From Hyphomicrobiales bacterium (GTDB lineage: Bacteria > Pseudomonadota > Alphaproteobacteria > Rhizobiales > Rhizobiaceae), in NCBI GenBank assembly GCA_900469475.1, contig UBXG01000001.1, positions 1 through 64,000 of the forward strand: 64,000 nucleotides of DNA. The letters are read 5' to 3'. A program made the position numbers and the translations under genes. The notes under the pieces are model-generated. The model did not search any database and was not told the origin of the DNA. It saw only the letters and a list, made by a program, of their open reading frames with translations. Shown here piece by piece: positions 34,253-42,897 of the stretch (its first letter is position 1; every line of letters begins with the position of its first letter).

Positions 34253-34376
34253 TACGGTCGTCCAGAGAATACGGGCCGTGCATTAGCAAGAGGTTCTGAC
34301 AGGACACTGAAACATTGATGAGGCGGAACTGAAATCCCTTCGACCCAGTCGCAGCAGCGCAAAGCAAATGAATTGG

Positions 34377-35591
34377 CTACAGAAAGTAACGGAACTTCAG
34401 TGGAAGCAGCGCCGCGCCGATCGCGCTGGCATCACCTTTGGTTTCGCTGAGAACCAGCCGAGGTCCGGGCGGCGCGGCACCGTAGCGGTGCGGACGCTGC
34501 GACGGCAGGCGGGCACGCGCGATCATCATTCGTCCAAGCTCGGGTGGCAGCTGGCCACCGAAGACGATGGCCTGCGGATCGACGACGCCCGTAAGGGTGG
34601 CGATCAAACGGTCGAGCATCGGCATGGTCTTGGAGAGCCAGCTCTCCACACCCGGCCAGGAAGGATCGAAATCCTGCCGCAGCTCCTCGACGGAACCTAT
34701 GTCGACACCACTCTCCCGCAATGTGGCGATGAGATATTGCAAAGCCGGCCGGCGCAACATTTCGTCCGGATTGTAGATGATGCTGAATTCCCCGGCATTC
34801 CCATGGAAGCCCAGATAAGGCCTGCCCTCCAGGATGAGGCCGCCGCCAAATCCATAATTGAAGGAGAGGTATGCAAAGGTCTTACACCAGCGCCCGACAC
34901 CGCGCAGACTCTCGCCTATGGCGCCCGTCGTTGCGTTGTTGTCCAACCAGACCGGAACTCCGAACATATGCTCGAGTTCCGGCTGCAGATCGACCAGAGA
35001 CCAGTCGCGCAGGGGCTCCGGAGCGTTGAAGCGACGATCATCGCCGACGAAGAAGCCCGACATGGCAAAGCCAAGTCCGATGACACTCGCGCGCGATATT
35101 TCGTGGCGCGCCAAGATTGAACTCAGTTTCTCGGCAAGGATTGCCAGCGTTGCCTTGCGGTCGACCGGCACGCCCCTCAGCACCTCCTGATCGACGATGT
35201 CGCAGCCGAAATCAGCAAGCGACAGTGTCACGGCATCGGTATTGACGGAAATACCAACCGAATAAACCGCCTGCCGCTCCAGTTCGATCGTCGGGCTCGG
35301 CTGCCCGCGCGCGCCCTTAAATGGCGCACCGGCGCGAAGCAAGCCGCGAGCCACTAGCGCCTCGACGAGACGATATATCGATTGCTGCGTCAAATTGGTG
35401 TGGGCCGTAATGGTCGCACGCCGGATCGGTTCGTGATTGCGGACAATATCGAGGATGAGGCGCTCGTTCTCGCTTGCCAGTGGGAATTTTTCCAGCGCTG
35501 CCATGACTGCAATCCTGATCCTGTCGTACCGACCTAGCCGTTCGCCTATCCGGGCACAATCCGGACCTATATATTCGCTGCCGCTCGTCAT
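34377..35591 (-). CDS. ROK-family transcriptional regulator
   Basis: The 404-residue protein has an N-terminal winged helix (residues about 40-90, TITAHTNLTQQSIYRLVEALVARGLL) and a C-terminal ROK (sugar kinase-like) domain. Unlike most ROK proteins it lacks the zinc-binding CxCGxxGC segment; the equivalent region reads FHGNAGEFSIIYNPDEMLRR. It is thus likely a sugar-responsive regulator without kinase activity. It is divergent from the glycerophosphodiesterase gene with 141 bases between, so that gene is a candidate target. Confidence 0.87.
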   Translation of the reverse strand: MTSGSEYIGPDCARIGERLGRYDRIRIAVMAALEKFPLASENERLILDIVRNHEPIRRATITAHTNLTQQSIYRLVEALVARGLLRAGAPFKGARGQPSPTIELERQAVYSVGISVNTDAVTLSLADFGCDIVDQEVLRGVPVDRKATLAILAEKLSSILARHEISRASVIGLGFAMSGFFVGDDRRFNAPEPLRDWSLVDLQPELEHMFGVPVWLDNNATTGAIGESLRGVGRWCKTFAYLSFNYGFGGGLILEGRPYLGFHGNAGEFSIIYNPDEMLRRPALQYLIATLRESGVDIGSVEELRQDFDPSWPGVESWLSKTMPMLDRLIATLTGVVDPQAIVFGGQLPPELGRMMIARARLPSQRPHRYGAAPPGPRLVLSETKGDASAIGAALLPLKFRYFL

Positions 35592-35732
35592 AAATATTAC
35601 ACTTTATGTGTATTAATAACCATAACAGCGATCGGTGCCAATGCACTGCGTCGGCCATAGCCATTGGTGCTCACATTCGACATCGAACCCCGCATCCGCT
35701 CATTCCGCCTCCAGCTCACGAAAGCTCTTCCC

Positions 35733-36605
35733 ATGCACAGCCAGATCGCCGCCTCTTCCTCACGCCGCCCAGCCGATATTTACGACCTTCTCTCGCGGGC
35801 CAATCCGGATATTCTGACGATCGCCCATCGTGGGCTTTGGTCGGCAGCTCCCGAAAATTCATTGGCGGCAATCCGTGCGGCAGCCGAGCTTGGTGTGGAA
35901 TTCGTCGAAATCGACACGCAGGCGACTGCTGATGGCCATCTCGTCGTCATTCACGACAAGACGCTGGACCGCACCACGTCGGCTAAAGGTGTGGTCGGAG
36001 CGAGCAGCTTTGCCACAATCCGCGAGGCCCGACTGCGTGCCGGCGCTGGCGGAGAGATGACGGCGTTGACCGATGAGCGTGTTCCCACGCTCGAAGAGGC
36101 GCTGGAGGAGGCGCGCGGGCGCGTCTTCGTCAATATCGACACGAAATTTCCGCGTGAATTGCCGCAAGTCATTGCCGCGGTGCACCGTCTGGGTGCCGAG
36201 GATCACGTCATCATCAAGTCGGATGTTGAGCCGCAAAGCGGCTCTTTCCCCGTGCTCGATGCCGATTGGTTCGGATCGATCCCGCATATGCCGATGTTTC
36301 GCGTCCGGCCCGGCAAATTTACCGAGGATCTTCGAATGATCGAACCGCTCAAGGCGCCGATGATCGAGGTGAAATTTACCGACATTGCCGATCTCGCAGC
36401 CGGGCGCGAGGAACTGGAACGCCAAAATATCCGGCTCTGGATCAATACGCTCGATGTCTCCTACAATCTCGACTTCAACGATAGCCGGGCACTTAGCGAC
36501 CCTGAAGGTGTATGGGGAACGCTTGTTGACGCCGGCGTCGGCGCCATCCAGACCGATACGAATGTCGAATTCAAGCGGTGGCTTGCGACCAGAAGCGGCA
36601 AATAA
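35733..36605 (+). CDS. Glycerophosphodiester phosphodiesterase family protein
   Basis: The roughly 290-residue TIM-barrel protein has the GDPD active-site pattern: HRG in LTIAHRGLWSAAPENS, E-x-D in FVEIDTQATADGHLVVIHD (catalytic His), and a later E/K region. It would cut glycerophosphodiesters to glycerol-3-phosphate and an alcohol. There is no signal peptide. ATG 35733 is preferred over the TTG at 35664. A clear terminator follows. Confidence 0.88.
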   Translation: MHSQIAASSSRRPADIYDLLSRANPDILTIAHRGLWSAAPENSLAAIRAAAELGVEFVEIDTQATADGHLVVIHDKTLDRTTSAKGVVGASSFATIREARLRAGAGGEMTALTDERVPTLEEALEEARGRVFVNIDTKFPRELPQVIAAVHRLGAEDHVIIKSDVEPQSGSFPVLDADWFGSIPHMPMFRVRPGKFTEDLRMIEPLKAPMIEVKFTDIADLAAGREELERQNIRLWINTLDVSYNLDFNDSRALSDPEGVWGTLVDAGVGAIQTDTNVEFKRWLATRSGK

Positions 36606-36633
36606 AGCCCCTTCGGCTTAAGGCGCAGACAAG

Positions 36634-36667
36634 AAAGCCCGGGCGGTTTCTCATCGCCCGGGCTTTT
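36634..36667. terminator. Rho-independent terminator after the GDPD gene
   Basis: AAAGCCCGGGCG (36634-36645) pairs with CGCCCGGGCTTT (36655-36666), a perfect 12-bp arm set with a 9-base loop ending in TTTT. It lies 28 bases after the GDPD stop and is symmetrical enough to work on both strands. Confidence 0.88.
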
Positions 36668-37015
36668 GCGTCCTCCGGCGCTGTCAGCAATCCAAAGCGA
36701 AGCCTTCGTGCCTGCGGAGGGAGCGTTTCTCGGCAGCAGCCTTACCAATTTTGGTCCTCTGAAGGGCAAATGCTGCACCGCGAAGAAAATGATACGAAAA
36801 TGAATTAAAACTGATGTGAAAATGAATTTTCAATGTTGACTTAAGGAATCGCTGAACTAGTTCCCGCTCATACGCCGGGGTCCGCCCCATCCATAGCGAC
36901 CATATGATCCTGCATAATCCTGTGCAGCCGTTGCAGCAGCTAAGACGCTGTTACGGCAAGGAATATTCGTGCGGTTAAGAGGTCGCATCATAGCGCAGTG
37001 GGACTTCAGTATCGC
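36668..37015. other. Upstream region of the flippase gene with direct repeats
   Basis: This 348-base non-coding stretch is AT-rich at 36780-36850. It contains GAAAATGAATT twice, at 36796-36806 and 36818-36828, with starts 22 bases apart (two helical turns), so they could be a tandem regulator site. No ORF is supported. Confidence 0.45.
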
Positions 37016-38500
37016 ATGAGCAGCATCACTGGACGGCTCGTCAAAGGAAGCATGTGGCTAAGCCTGTCGCGGACCATCGTGAACGGACTTGCAACGCTCA
37101 GCACCTTCGTACTGGCCCGCTATCTGGCGCCCGCCGATTTTGGCGTCGTCGCCCTTGGCATGACGATATTGATGATCGTCACGACCATTACCGAACTTTC
37201 CCTTTCGGAGGCACTGATCCGTCATGCCGCACCGGACGAATCCCATTTCAGTGCCGCCTGGACCCTGAATGCCGCGCGCGGGCTGGCGATCTGCATCCTG
37301 TTTGCGATCTTTGCCTATCCGGCGGCGGCCCTTTTCAATGAGCCTAGACTGGCGGGCGTCATGTTCGCTCTCGGCATCAGCATGCTGCTTGGTGGTCTCA
37401 CGAATCCGCGCCGCATCATGCTGCAGCGCGATCTGATCTTCTGGCAGGAGTTCGTGCTTGCGGTCTCGCAGAAATTCGCCGGCTTCGTCGCCTCCGTTGC
37501 AATCGCCATCATCTATCAAAGCTATTGGGCGCTGATCGTCGGCACGCTGATCAGCCAGGCGACGAATGTCATCGTCTCCTATCTCGTGCTGCCCTTCCGC
37601 CCCAGGATCACCTTCCAGCACATGCGGGAGTTCTTCTCCTTCTCCGCCTGGCTGACCGCCGGCCAGATCGTCAGCACGCTCAACTGGCGCTTCGACTATC
37701 TGCTTGTCGGCAAGATGCTCGGCGGCATCCAGCTCGGCTATTATTCGGTCGGCAGTAACCTCGCCATGATGCCGACGCGGGAAGCGACCGCTCCGCTCAC
37801 GCAGACGATCTATCCGGCTTTTGCCGGTATTCACAACGATCCCGGCCGGTTAGCCGCCGCCTATCAGCGCGTGCAGGCGCTGGTCGCGGCAGTCGCCCTT
37901 CCAGCCGGGATCGGCGTTGCCGTGACGGCCGATCCGCTGGTCAGGCTTGCGCTCGGCGATAAATGGGCGCCCGTCATCTTCATCATCCAGTCGCTTGCTT
38001 CGGTCTTTGCATTGCAGACGCTGGGCTCGCTCGTACAGCCGCTCGGCATGGCAAAGGGCGAGACGCGCGTGCTCTTCGTCCGGGACACGCAGATGTTCTG
38101 CCTGCGTGTCCCGATCATGATCGGCGGCCTGATGCTCTATGGCCTTCCGGGGGTCATTGCCGGCCGCGTCTTCACCGGCCTTTTCAGCACGGCCGTCAAC
38201 ATGATGCTCGTGCGACGCTTCACCGGCATCACCGTTGCAAAGCAATTGTCGGTGAACCTTCGGGCACTCGCGAGCGTCGCCATCATGGCGGCGGGCGTCT
38301 CTTTTGCCTCGAGCCATCTTGCCTACACGGACGACAAGTTCGTGCTCGTAACGCATCTCGCAATCCTGATCCTGCTCGGCGGCCTGCTCTATTGCGGTTC
38401 GACGCTCCTGCTGTGGACGCTGATGAAGCGGCCGGCCGGCCCGGAAACGGAGGTTCGAAACATACTCGGCAAAGTGCTGCCGAGACTTCGGCCTGCCTGA
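37016..38500 (+). CDS. Polysaccharide flippase (Wzx/MOP superfamily)
   Basis: The roughly 494-residue protein has 12-14 predicted membrane helices and the polysaccharide-export pattern (VKGSMWLSLSRTIVNGLATLSTFVLARYLAPADFG at the N-terminus, a typical PST/Wzx start). It should move lipid-linked polysaccharide units across the inner membrane. ATG 37016 is used; GTG 36998 opens the frame. It is followed by a pyruvyl transferase gene 54 bases later, suggesting a short surface-glycan operon. Confidence 0.9.
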   Translation: MSSITGRLVKGSMWLSLSRTIVNGLATLSTFVLARYLAPADFGVVALGMTILMIVTTITELSLSEALIRHAAPDESHFSAAWTLNAARGLAICILFAIFAYPAAALFNEPRLAGVMFALGISMLLGGLTNPRRIMLQRDLIFWQEFVLAVSQKFAGFVASVAIAIIYQSYWALIVGTLISQATNVIVSYLVLPFRPRITFQHMREFFSFSAWLTAGQIVSTLNWRFDYLLVGKMLGGIQLGYYSVGSNLAMMPTREATAPLTQTIYPAFAGIHNDPGRLAAAYQRVQALVAAVALPAGIGVAVTADPLVRLALGDKWAPVIFIIQSLASVFALQTLGSLVQPLGMAKGETRVLFVRDTQMFCLRVPIMIGGLMLYGLPGVIAGRVFTGLFSTAVNMMLVRRFTGITVAKQLSVNLRALASVAIMAAGVSFASSHLAYTDDKFVLVTHLAILILLGGLLYCGSTLLLWTLMKRPAGPETEVRNILGKVLPRLRPA

Positions 38501-38554
38501 AACGCGCGGCCGACACCGGCCGGATTGTTTGTCATCTGAATGGGGAATGGGGAA

Positions 38555-39562
38555 ATGACATTACCAGCAAATCAACAGCTGATCGCCAAACTGGACAACA
38601 TGATCCACGATTGCCTGAAGGATTACATCAGCAATGATGAACCTCTGGCGATCCTCGACTTTCCCGACATCCGCAACTGCGGCGACTCCGCCATTTGGCT
38701 CGGTGAAATGGCTTATCTCAACAGGCGATACGGCAAGCGCCCGGCCTATGTCTCGCGCATCGACGATTTCTCGCCCGAGCAACTCGAGCGCACCATGCCG
38801 ACCGGCCCGATCTTCATTCATGGCGGCGGCAATTTCGGCGACATATGGGATGCGCATCAGGACTTCCGTGAACGGGTTCTGGAGCGATTTCCCAATCGGC
38901 AGGTAATCCAATTCCCGCAATCCATCCATTACAAATCGCAGGCACGCATACAGGAAAGCGCCCGCGTCATCGGACGTCACAAGCATTTCGTATTGCTGGT
39001 GCGCGACGAGGAATCGAAAGAGTTTGCCCATAAGCACTTCGATTGCGAGGTGCGTCTTTGCCCGGACATGGCCTTCAGCATCGGCCCAATCCGGCCGGAG
39101 GCCCCGGAATTTCCCGTGCTTGCCATGTTGAGATCCGATCTTGAGAAGGTGGGCGACGCCAATCTCTCCGCCTATCCCGATATCCCGAAAGAGGACTGGA
39201 CGACCGAATCCGCCAAGCGTGTGCGCATCTCCAAGGCGATCGGCGCGGCAACGGCTCTCATGGCTCTCAAACCGGCTGAAATAAGACTGCGCAAGCTCGA
39301 CGCAGCGGCACATAATCGTCTTAGACGCGGCATACACCAGATTTCCCGCGGCCAGGCGATCGTCACGGACCGTCTGCATGTCCATATCTGCTCGATCCTG
39401 CTTGGACGGCCGCATGCGGTGCTGGACAATAGCTATGGCAAGATACGCCGGTTCATGGCGGCATTTTCCGGCGGTACTGATCTCGCCTACCGCGCGACCT
39501 CGCTCGACGACGGTATCGCCTGGGCACGCCATCAGGCGACACAGCCATTGGCCGCTGCCTGA
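38555..39562 (+). CDS. Polysaccharide pyruvyl transferase-family protein
   Basis: The roughly 335-residue protein fits the polysaccharide pyruvyl transferase family (CsaB/ExoV-like, PF04230). The N-terminal IRNCGDSAIWLGEMAYL, IFIHGGGNFGDIWDAHQ, VIQFPQSIHY and the C-terminal VTDRLHVHICSILLGRPHAVLDNSYGK are its usual blocks. It adds a ketal-linked pyruvate to a glycan from phosphoenolpyruvate. ATG 38555 preceded by GGGGAA is preferred over the ATG at 38540. It is co-oriented with the flippase. A strong terminator lies in the gap to the convergent ery operon. Confidence 0.9.
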   Translation: MTLPANQQLIAKLDNMIHDCLKDYISNDEPLAILDFPDIRNCGDSAIWLGEMAYLNRRYGKRPAYVSRIDDFSPEQLERTMPTGPIFIHGGGNFGDIWDAHQDFRERVLERFPNRQVIQFPQSIHYKSQARIQESARVIGRHKHFVLLVRDEESKEFAHKHFDCEVRLCPDMAFSIGPIRPEAPEFPVLAMLRSDLEKVGDANLSAYPDIPKEDWTTESAKRVRISKAIGAATALMALKPAEIRLRKLDAAAHNRLRRGIHQISRGQAIVTDRLHVHICSILLGRPHAVLDNSYGKIRRFMAAFSGGTDLAYRATSLDDGIAWARHQATQPLAAA

Positions 39563-39590
39563 CAGGCTGTGTCGTAGGCCTGCAAAAATA

Positions 39591-39625
39591 ATCAGGCGAA
39601 AGCGCTTCAAGTGCCTTCGCCTGAT
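39591..39625 (-). terminator. Terminator of the ery operon
   Basis: ATCAGGCGAA (39591-39600) and TTCGCCTGAT (39616-39625) form a 10-bp stem. On the minus strand it is followed directly by TATTTTTGC, a good T-run. It lies 76 bases downstream of eryI. It may also serve the convergent pyruvyl transferase gene. Confidence 0.85.
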
Positions 39626-39700
39626 ATTGGCTCGATCCAGCCTGGGAAGCAGCCATCCGAGCAGCGCAGACAAACCGCCTGCCCTTTCCCAAAATCGCTC

Positions 39701-40156
39701 TTAACGAGCGTTGTACTTCGCATCGACCTCGTTGATGGCCTTGACGTTGCCGGCCGAGCGGCCATTCTCGTCAAACGTCTGCGCCAGGAAGGCATCAGCG
39801 ATCGCCTTGGCGAGCTCAGTGCCGATGACGCGGGCACCCATGGTGATGATCTGGGCATTGTTCGAGAGCGCCGCGCGCTCCGCCGAATAGGTGTCATGGG
39901 TCAGAGCAGCGCGAATACCCGGCACCTTGTTGGCCGAGATGCAGACGCCGATGCCGGTGCCGCAGACGAGGATCGCCTTGTCATAGGTGCCGTCGATGAC
40001 GCCGGAGGCAACGCGGTCGGCGAGGTCGGCGTAAAACGCATCCGGGCCTTCATCGGTGCGCGATACTTCGCTCACCTCGAAACGCTCCTTCAGATGATCG
40101 GCGAGAACCTTGGCGAGGCCTTCACCGGCGCTGTCTCCAGCAATAGCAAGCTTCAT
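39701..40156 (-). CDS. eryI: RpiB-type tetrose-4-phosphate isomerase EryI
   Basis: The 151-residue RpiB/LacAB-family protein keeps the catalytic-cysteine motif CGTGIG. Three histidine-containing motifs of ordinary RpiB are changed to serine: GCDHAG becomes GDSAG, RxHN becomes ALSNN, and GGRHxxRV becomes GRSAGNV. This suggests the erythritol-pathway isomerase converting D-erythrulose-4-phosphate to D-erythrose-4-phosphate (EryI of Brucella). ATG 40156 has GAGGAGAC upstream. It is the last gene of the operon, 11 bases after eryH. Confidence 0.88.
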   Translation of the reverse strand: MKLAIAGDSAGEGLAKVLADHLKERFEVSEVSRTDEGPDAFYADLADRVASGVIDGTYDKAILVCGTGIGVCISANKVPGIRAALTHDTYSAERAALSNNAQIITMGARVIGTELAKAIADAFLAQTFDENGRSAGNVKAINEVDAKYNAR

Positions 40157-40167
40157 GATATGTCTCC

Positions 40168-40938
40168 TCAGAGTTTGGCGGCGCACTTGGCGAGAATGTC
40201 GAGATAGCCCTCGACGTTCCAGGCGGAGCGGCCGATGAAGAGCCCGTCTACATTCGGGCAGGATATAAGTTCCTCACAGTTTTGCGGATTGACCGATCCG
40301 CCGTAGAGGCACGGAATTTTGCGACCGAGCACCTTTTGCGCGACCGCAATGATTTCGGCCTGGCGCGCGTCGGCATAGGATGGCTCGGCTGGAATCCCCT
40401 TTTCCCCGATCGCCCAGACAGGCTCGTAGGCAAGCAGGATCTCGGCCTGCTTTTGGGCATCCGAAAGCTTCGACAGAGCACCGACGACCTGCTCGCTGAG
40501 GATCTCCGTTGCACGACCGCTCTCACGATCGGCCAGCGTTTCGCCGATACAAATCAACGGGATCAAGCCATGACGGACGGCCGCCTCTGTTTTGAGGCCG
40601 ACGGTTTCGTTGGTCTCGCCAAAATACTCGCGACGCTCCGAATGGCCGAGCTCGACGATATCGAGATTGCAATCCTTCAGCATCAACGGCGAGATTTCCC
40701 CCGTCCACGCACCCTGGTCGGCCCAATGCATGTTCTGGCCGCCCACCTTGACGGAGCTTTCCGACAGGATCGATTTGACTTCCCGCACGGCCGTGAAGGG
40801 TGGAATGACAAAGCGCTGGATGCGAGGATCCCGAAGAGCATCGGCGGCACGCAAGGCCTCAGCGAAGGCGCGGGCCTCGGCAAGCGTCTTGTTCATCTTC
40901 CAGCTCGTGCCGATCCAATAGCGAGGCTTCTCTGTCAT
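40168..40938 (-). CDS. eryH: Triosephosphate isomerase-like EryH
   Basis: The 256-residue TIM barrel has active-site lysine (GTSWKMN), histidine ([11 protein letters not shown]) and glutamate (AYEPVWAIG) and the YGGSVNP phosphate motif. Loop 6 reads [11 protein letters not shown] instead of the AIGTGKTA of true triosephosphate isomerase, and GNWKMN is GTSWKMN. These changes fit the Brucella EryH/TpiA2 tetrulose-phosphate isomerase of erythritol catabolism rather than the glycolytic enzyme. Its ATG overlaps the stop of the deoR gene by ATGA (40935-40938). Confidence 0.9.
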   Translation of the reverse strand: MTEKPRYWIGTSWKMNKTLAEARAFAEALRAADALRDPRIQRFVIPPFTAVREVKSILSESSVKVGGQNMHWADQGAWTGEISPLMLKDCNLDIVELGHSERREYFGETNETVGLKTEAAVRHGLIPLICIGETLADRESGRATEILSEQVVGALSKLSDAQKQAEILLAYEPVWAIGEKGIPAEPSYADARQAEIIAVAQKVLGRKIPCLYGGSVNPQNCEELISCPNVDGLFIGRSAWNVEGYLDILAKCAAKL

Positions 40939-41711
40939 GTCATATCCTGGTTCGAGGCGATGGTAAGTGTGATGCCGTCGCGGCGAAATTGCTCGACAAT
41001 GGCAGCGTCAGGCGCGTGATCGGTAATCACGGCGTCGAAATCGGACAGATCGGCCATCACATGCAGGGCCGTATGGCCGATGCGCTGATGGCTCACGAGC
41101 AGGCAGCTCCTGGCGGCTGATGCGATCATTGCCCGCTTGGTGCGCACGACGTTGTCGTCCATATGATAGGCAAGCTTACCGGAAACGGCTGGCGTCGACA
41201 GGAAGGCGATGTCGGCCCGCAGCCGTGACAATGCCTCCTCGGTAACGACGCCCAAAAACGCGTTGAACTTGGCGGAATAGATGCCGCCAAGCGCAATCAA
41301 GGTGATGCCGCTTTCGTTCTTCATCCGATCGATGATTGCGGCATTGTTGGTGATCAGCGTCAACGGCCGCTTCAGCAGCAGCATCTCGCCCAAAACTGCC
41401 GCCATCGACCCATCGTTGATCATGACGGTCATGCCGGGCTCGACCAATTCCAGCGCCGTGCGCGCCATGGCGAGCTTCTCGTCATGACCCTGGCGCTCGC
41501 GGAACCGGAAATCACTTTCGAACTGGGTGCCGGCATCGATGGTCGCGCCGCCTCGGACCTTGCGCAGCACGCCGGCCTGTTCGAGATCATCGAGATCGCG
41601 GTGGATCGTCATCTTGGACACGACAAAGCGGTCAGCGAGATCGTCGAGATCGACGGTCTTGTGCTCGACGAGCAGATTGATGATCGATTGCTGGCGCTCT
41701 TCGCGTTTCAC
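40935..41711 (-). CDS. DeoR-family regulator in the ery operon
   Basis: The 258-residue protein has a DeoR HTH (DLDDLADRFVVSKMTIHRDLDDLEQAGVL) and a GlpR-like sugar-phosphate sensor domain (MINDGSMAAVLGEML, TNNAAI). It is coupled to eryH by a 4-base overlap. The intergenic region before it holds inverted repeats at 41753-41796. Its position matches the DeoR gene of the Brucella/Rhizobium ery loci; a role for erythritol-pathway intermediates is inferred. Confidence 0.88.
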   Translation of the reverse strand: MKREERQQSIINLLVEHKTVDLDDLADRFVVSKMTIHRDLDDLEQAGVLRKVRGGATIDAGTQFESDFRFRERQGHDEKLAMARTALELVEPGMTVMINDGSMAAVLGEMLLLKRPLTLITNNAAIIDRMKNESGITLIALGGIYSAKFNAFLGVVTEEALSRLRADIAFLSTPAVSGKLAYHMDDNVVRTKRAMIASAARSCLLVSHQRIGHTALHVMADLSDFDAVITDHAPDAAIVEQFRRDGITLTIASNQDMT

Positions 41712-41752
41712 TTTGCACTCCGGCCTTTGGCCCGAAATGGATCTTAAAGGAG

Positions 41753-41796
41753 ATATAACATCAAAATCTCACAAATCAACATTTCTGTTGTTATAT
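41753..41796. promoter_or_regulatory. Paired inverted repeats before the ery deoR gene
   Basis: ATATAACA (41753-41760) and TGTTATAT (41789-41796) are perfect inverted arms. Between them CAACA-TTTC-TGTTG (41777-41790) forms a second palindrome. The 115-base AT-rich gap separates eryD from deoR, so a DeoR or EryD operator and internal promoter are likely. Confidence 0.5.
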
Positions 41797-41826
41797 TGAG
41801 ATGAATTCCTGTTTTATGGCGCAGCA

Positions 41827-42771
41827 TCACACCTCATCCTTCAGGAGCGCCCGCGCCGTTTTCTCATCCGTTATCAGACCATAGAGACAGCGGCTCTTGA
41901 GGACGGCAAGGATGGCTTCGACCTTCGGCAATCCGCCCGAAAGCGCGACCAGCCGCTCGCCCTTCATGCGCGGCAGTGAGGCAGACAATGTGCGCGAGGT
42001 CAGCGTCGTCTCAAGAATATTGCCGTCGGCATCGAAGAAATGACCGAGAATTTCGCCGACGCCGCCGGCCGCCGTGATCTCCTTGATCTCCTTCGGCTCG
42101 ACCATGCCCGACAAGACGAGCTGCGCGTCGGTATCGACCGTGCCGAGACCGACGAGCTTGAGATCGGCACCGTTTGCAAGATCGAAGACTTCCTTCACGC
42201 CGCGCTGAGCAAGCAGCACATCCCGGTCTTCCCGCGTATTGGCGAAGAAGGGCACTGGCATGACATGCGACTGCATGCCGGTCTTTTCGGCTATGCGGTG
42301 CATCACGTCATAGGGGTTGGCGGCGTAGTTTCTCGTCAGGCCACCGAGCAGCGAGACGAAGCGTAAATCCTTGGCGCTGACGCGCGACAGGTGGTGGACG
42401 GCGGAAGAGAGCGTTCGGCCATGGCCGAGGCCGATCACTTTATTGTTGCCGCTCTCGATCTCGCGCCGCAGGAAGCCGGCTCCCGCCTGACCGAGTGCGC
42501 GAAACTCGAAACCTTCCTCGCCCAGATCGGGTGCGACTTCGCAATATTGAAGCCCGAAGCGAGCCGAAAGTTTGGATTCCAACTCGACGCATTCGACGAT
42601 ATCGCCGTCGATCGTCACCTTGACGACGCCTTCGGCAACCGCGCGCGCAATCAGCCTGTGCGCCTTCACCGAGGGAACGCCGAGACGTTTCGCCACTTCG
42701 GACTGCGTCAGCCCGCCGGCATAGTGTAACCATGCCGCCCGCACGGCGAGCGAAGCATCCGCATCCGTCAT
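41827..42771 (-). CDS. eryD: SorC/DeoR-type erythritol repressor EryD
   Basis: The 314-residue protein has an N-terminal helix-turn-helix (LHYAGGLTQSEVAKRLGVPSVKAHRLIARAVAEGVVKV) and a SorC-type sugar-phosphate binding domain (GLGHGRTLSSAVHHL and the TDEKTA region near the end). It corresponds to EryD, which represses ery genes in Brucella. The start MTDADASLAVRAAW at 42771, preceded by AAGGGGAAC, is preferred over the long frame to 42894. It follows eryC after 126 bases. Confidence 0.9.
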   Translation of the reverse strand: MTDADASLAVRAAWLHYAGGLTQSEVAKRLGVPSVKAHRLIARAVAEGVVKVTIDGDIVECVELESKLSARFGLQYCEVAPDLGEEGFEFRALGQAGAGFLRREIESGNNKVIGLGHGRTLSSAVHHLSRVSAKDLRFVSLLGGLTRNYAANPYDVMHRIAEKTGMQSHVMPVPFFANTREDRDVLLAQRGVKEVFDLANGADLKLVGLGTVDTDAQLVLSGMVEPKEIKEITAAGGVGEILGHFFDADGNILETTLTSRTLSASLPRMKGERLVALSGGLPKVEAILAVLKSRCLYGLITDEKTARALLKDEV

Positions 42772-42897
42772 CGTCCGTTCCCCTTCATTTCTATACGCAT
42801 AGTCCCTCGCCTGTTCTCTCTGGCCATAGTGTCCGATCCGGCGACCTCCTCGAAAGAATTTGGTACCTGATGAATCGGGACTCGGCCGCTCCACCGG

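Noticed and set aside
40168..40938. Annotation as glycolytic triosephosphate isomerase tpiA
   Set aside because: Altered loop 6, operon position between deoR and eryI, and the known rhizobial/Brucella locus favour EryH.
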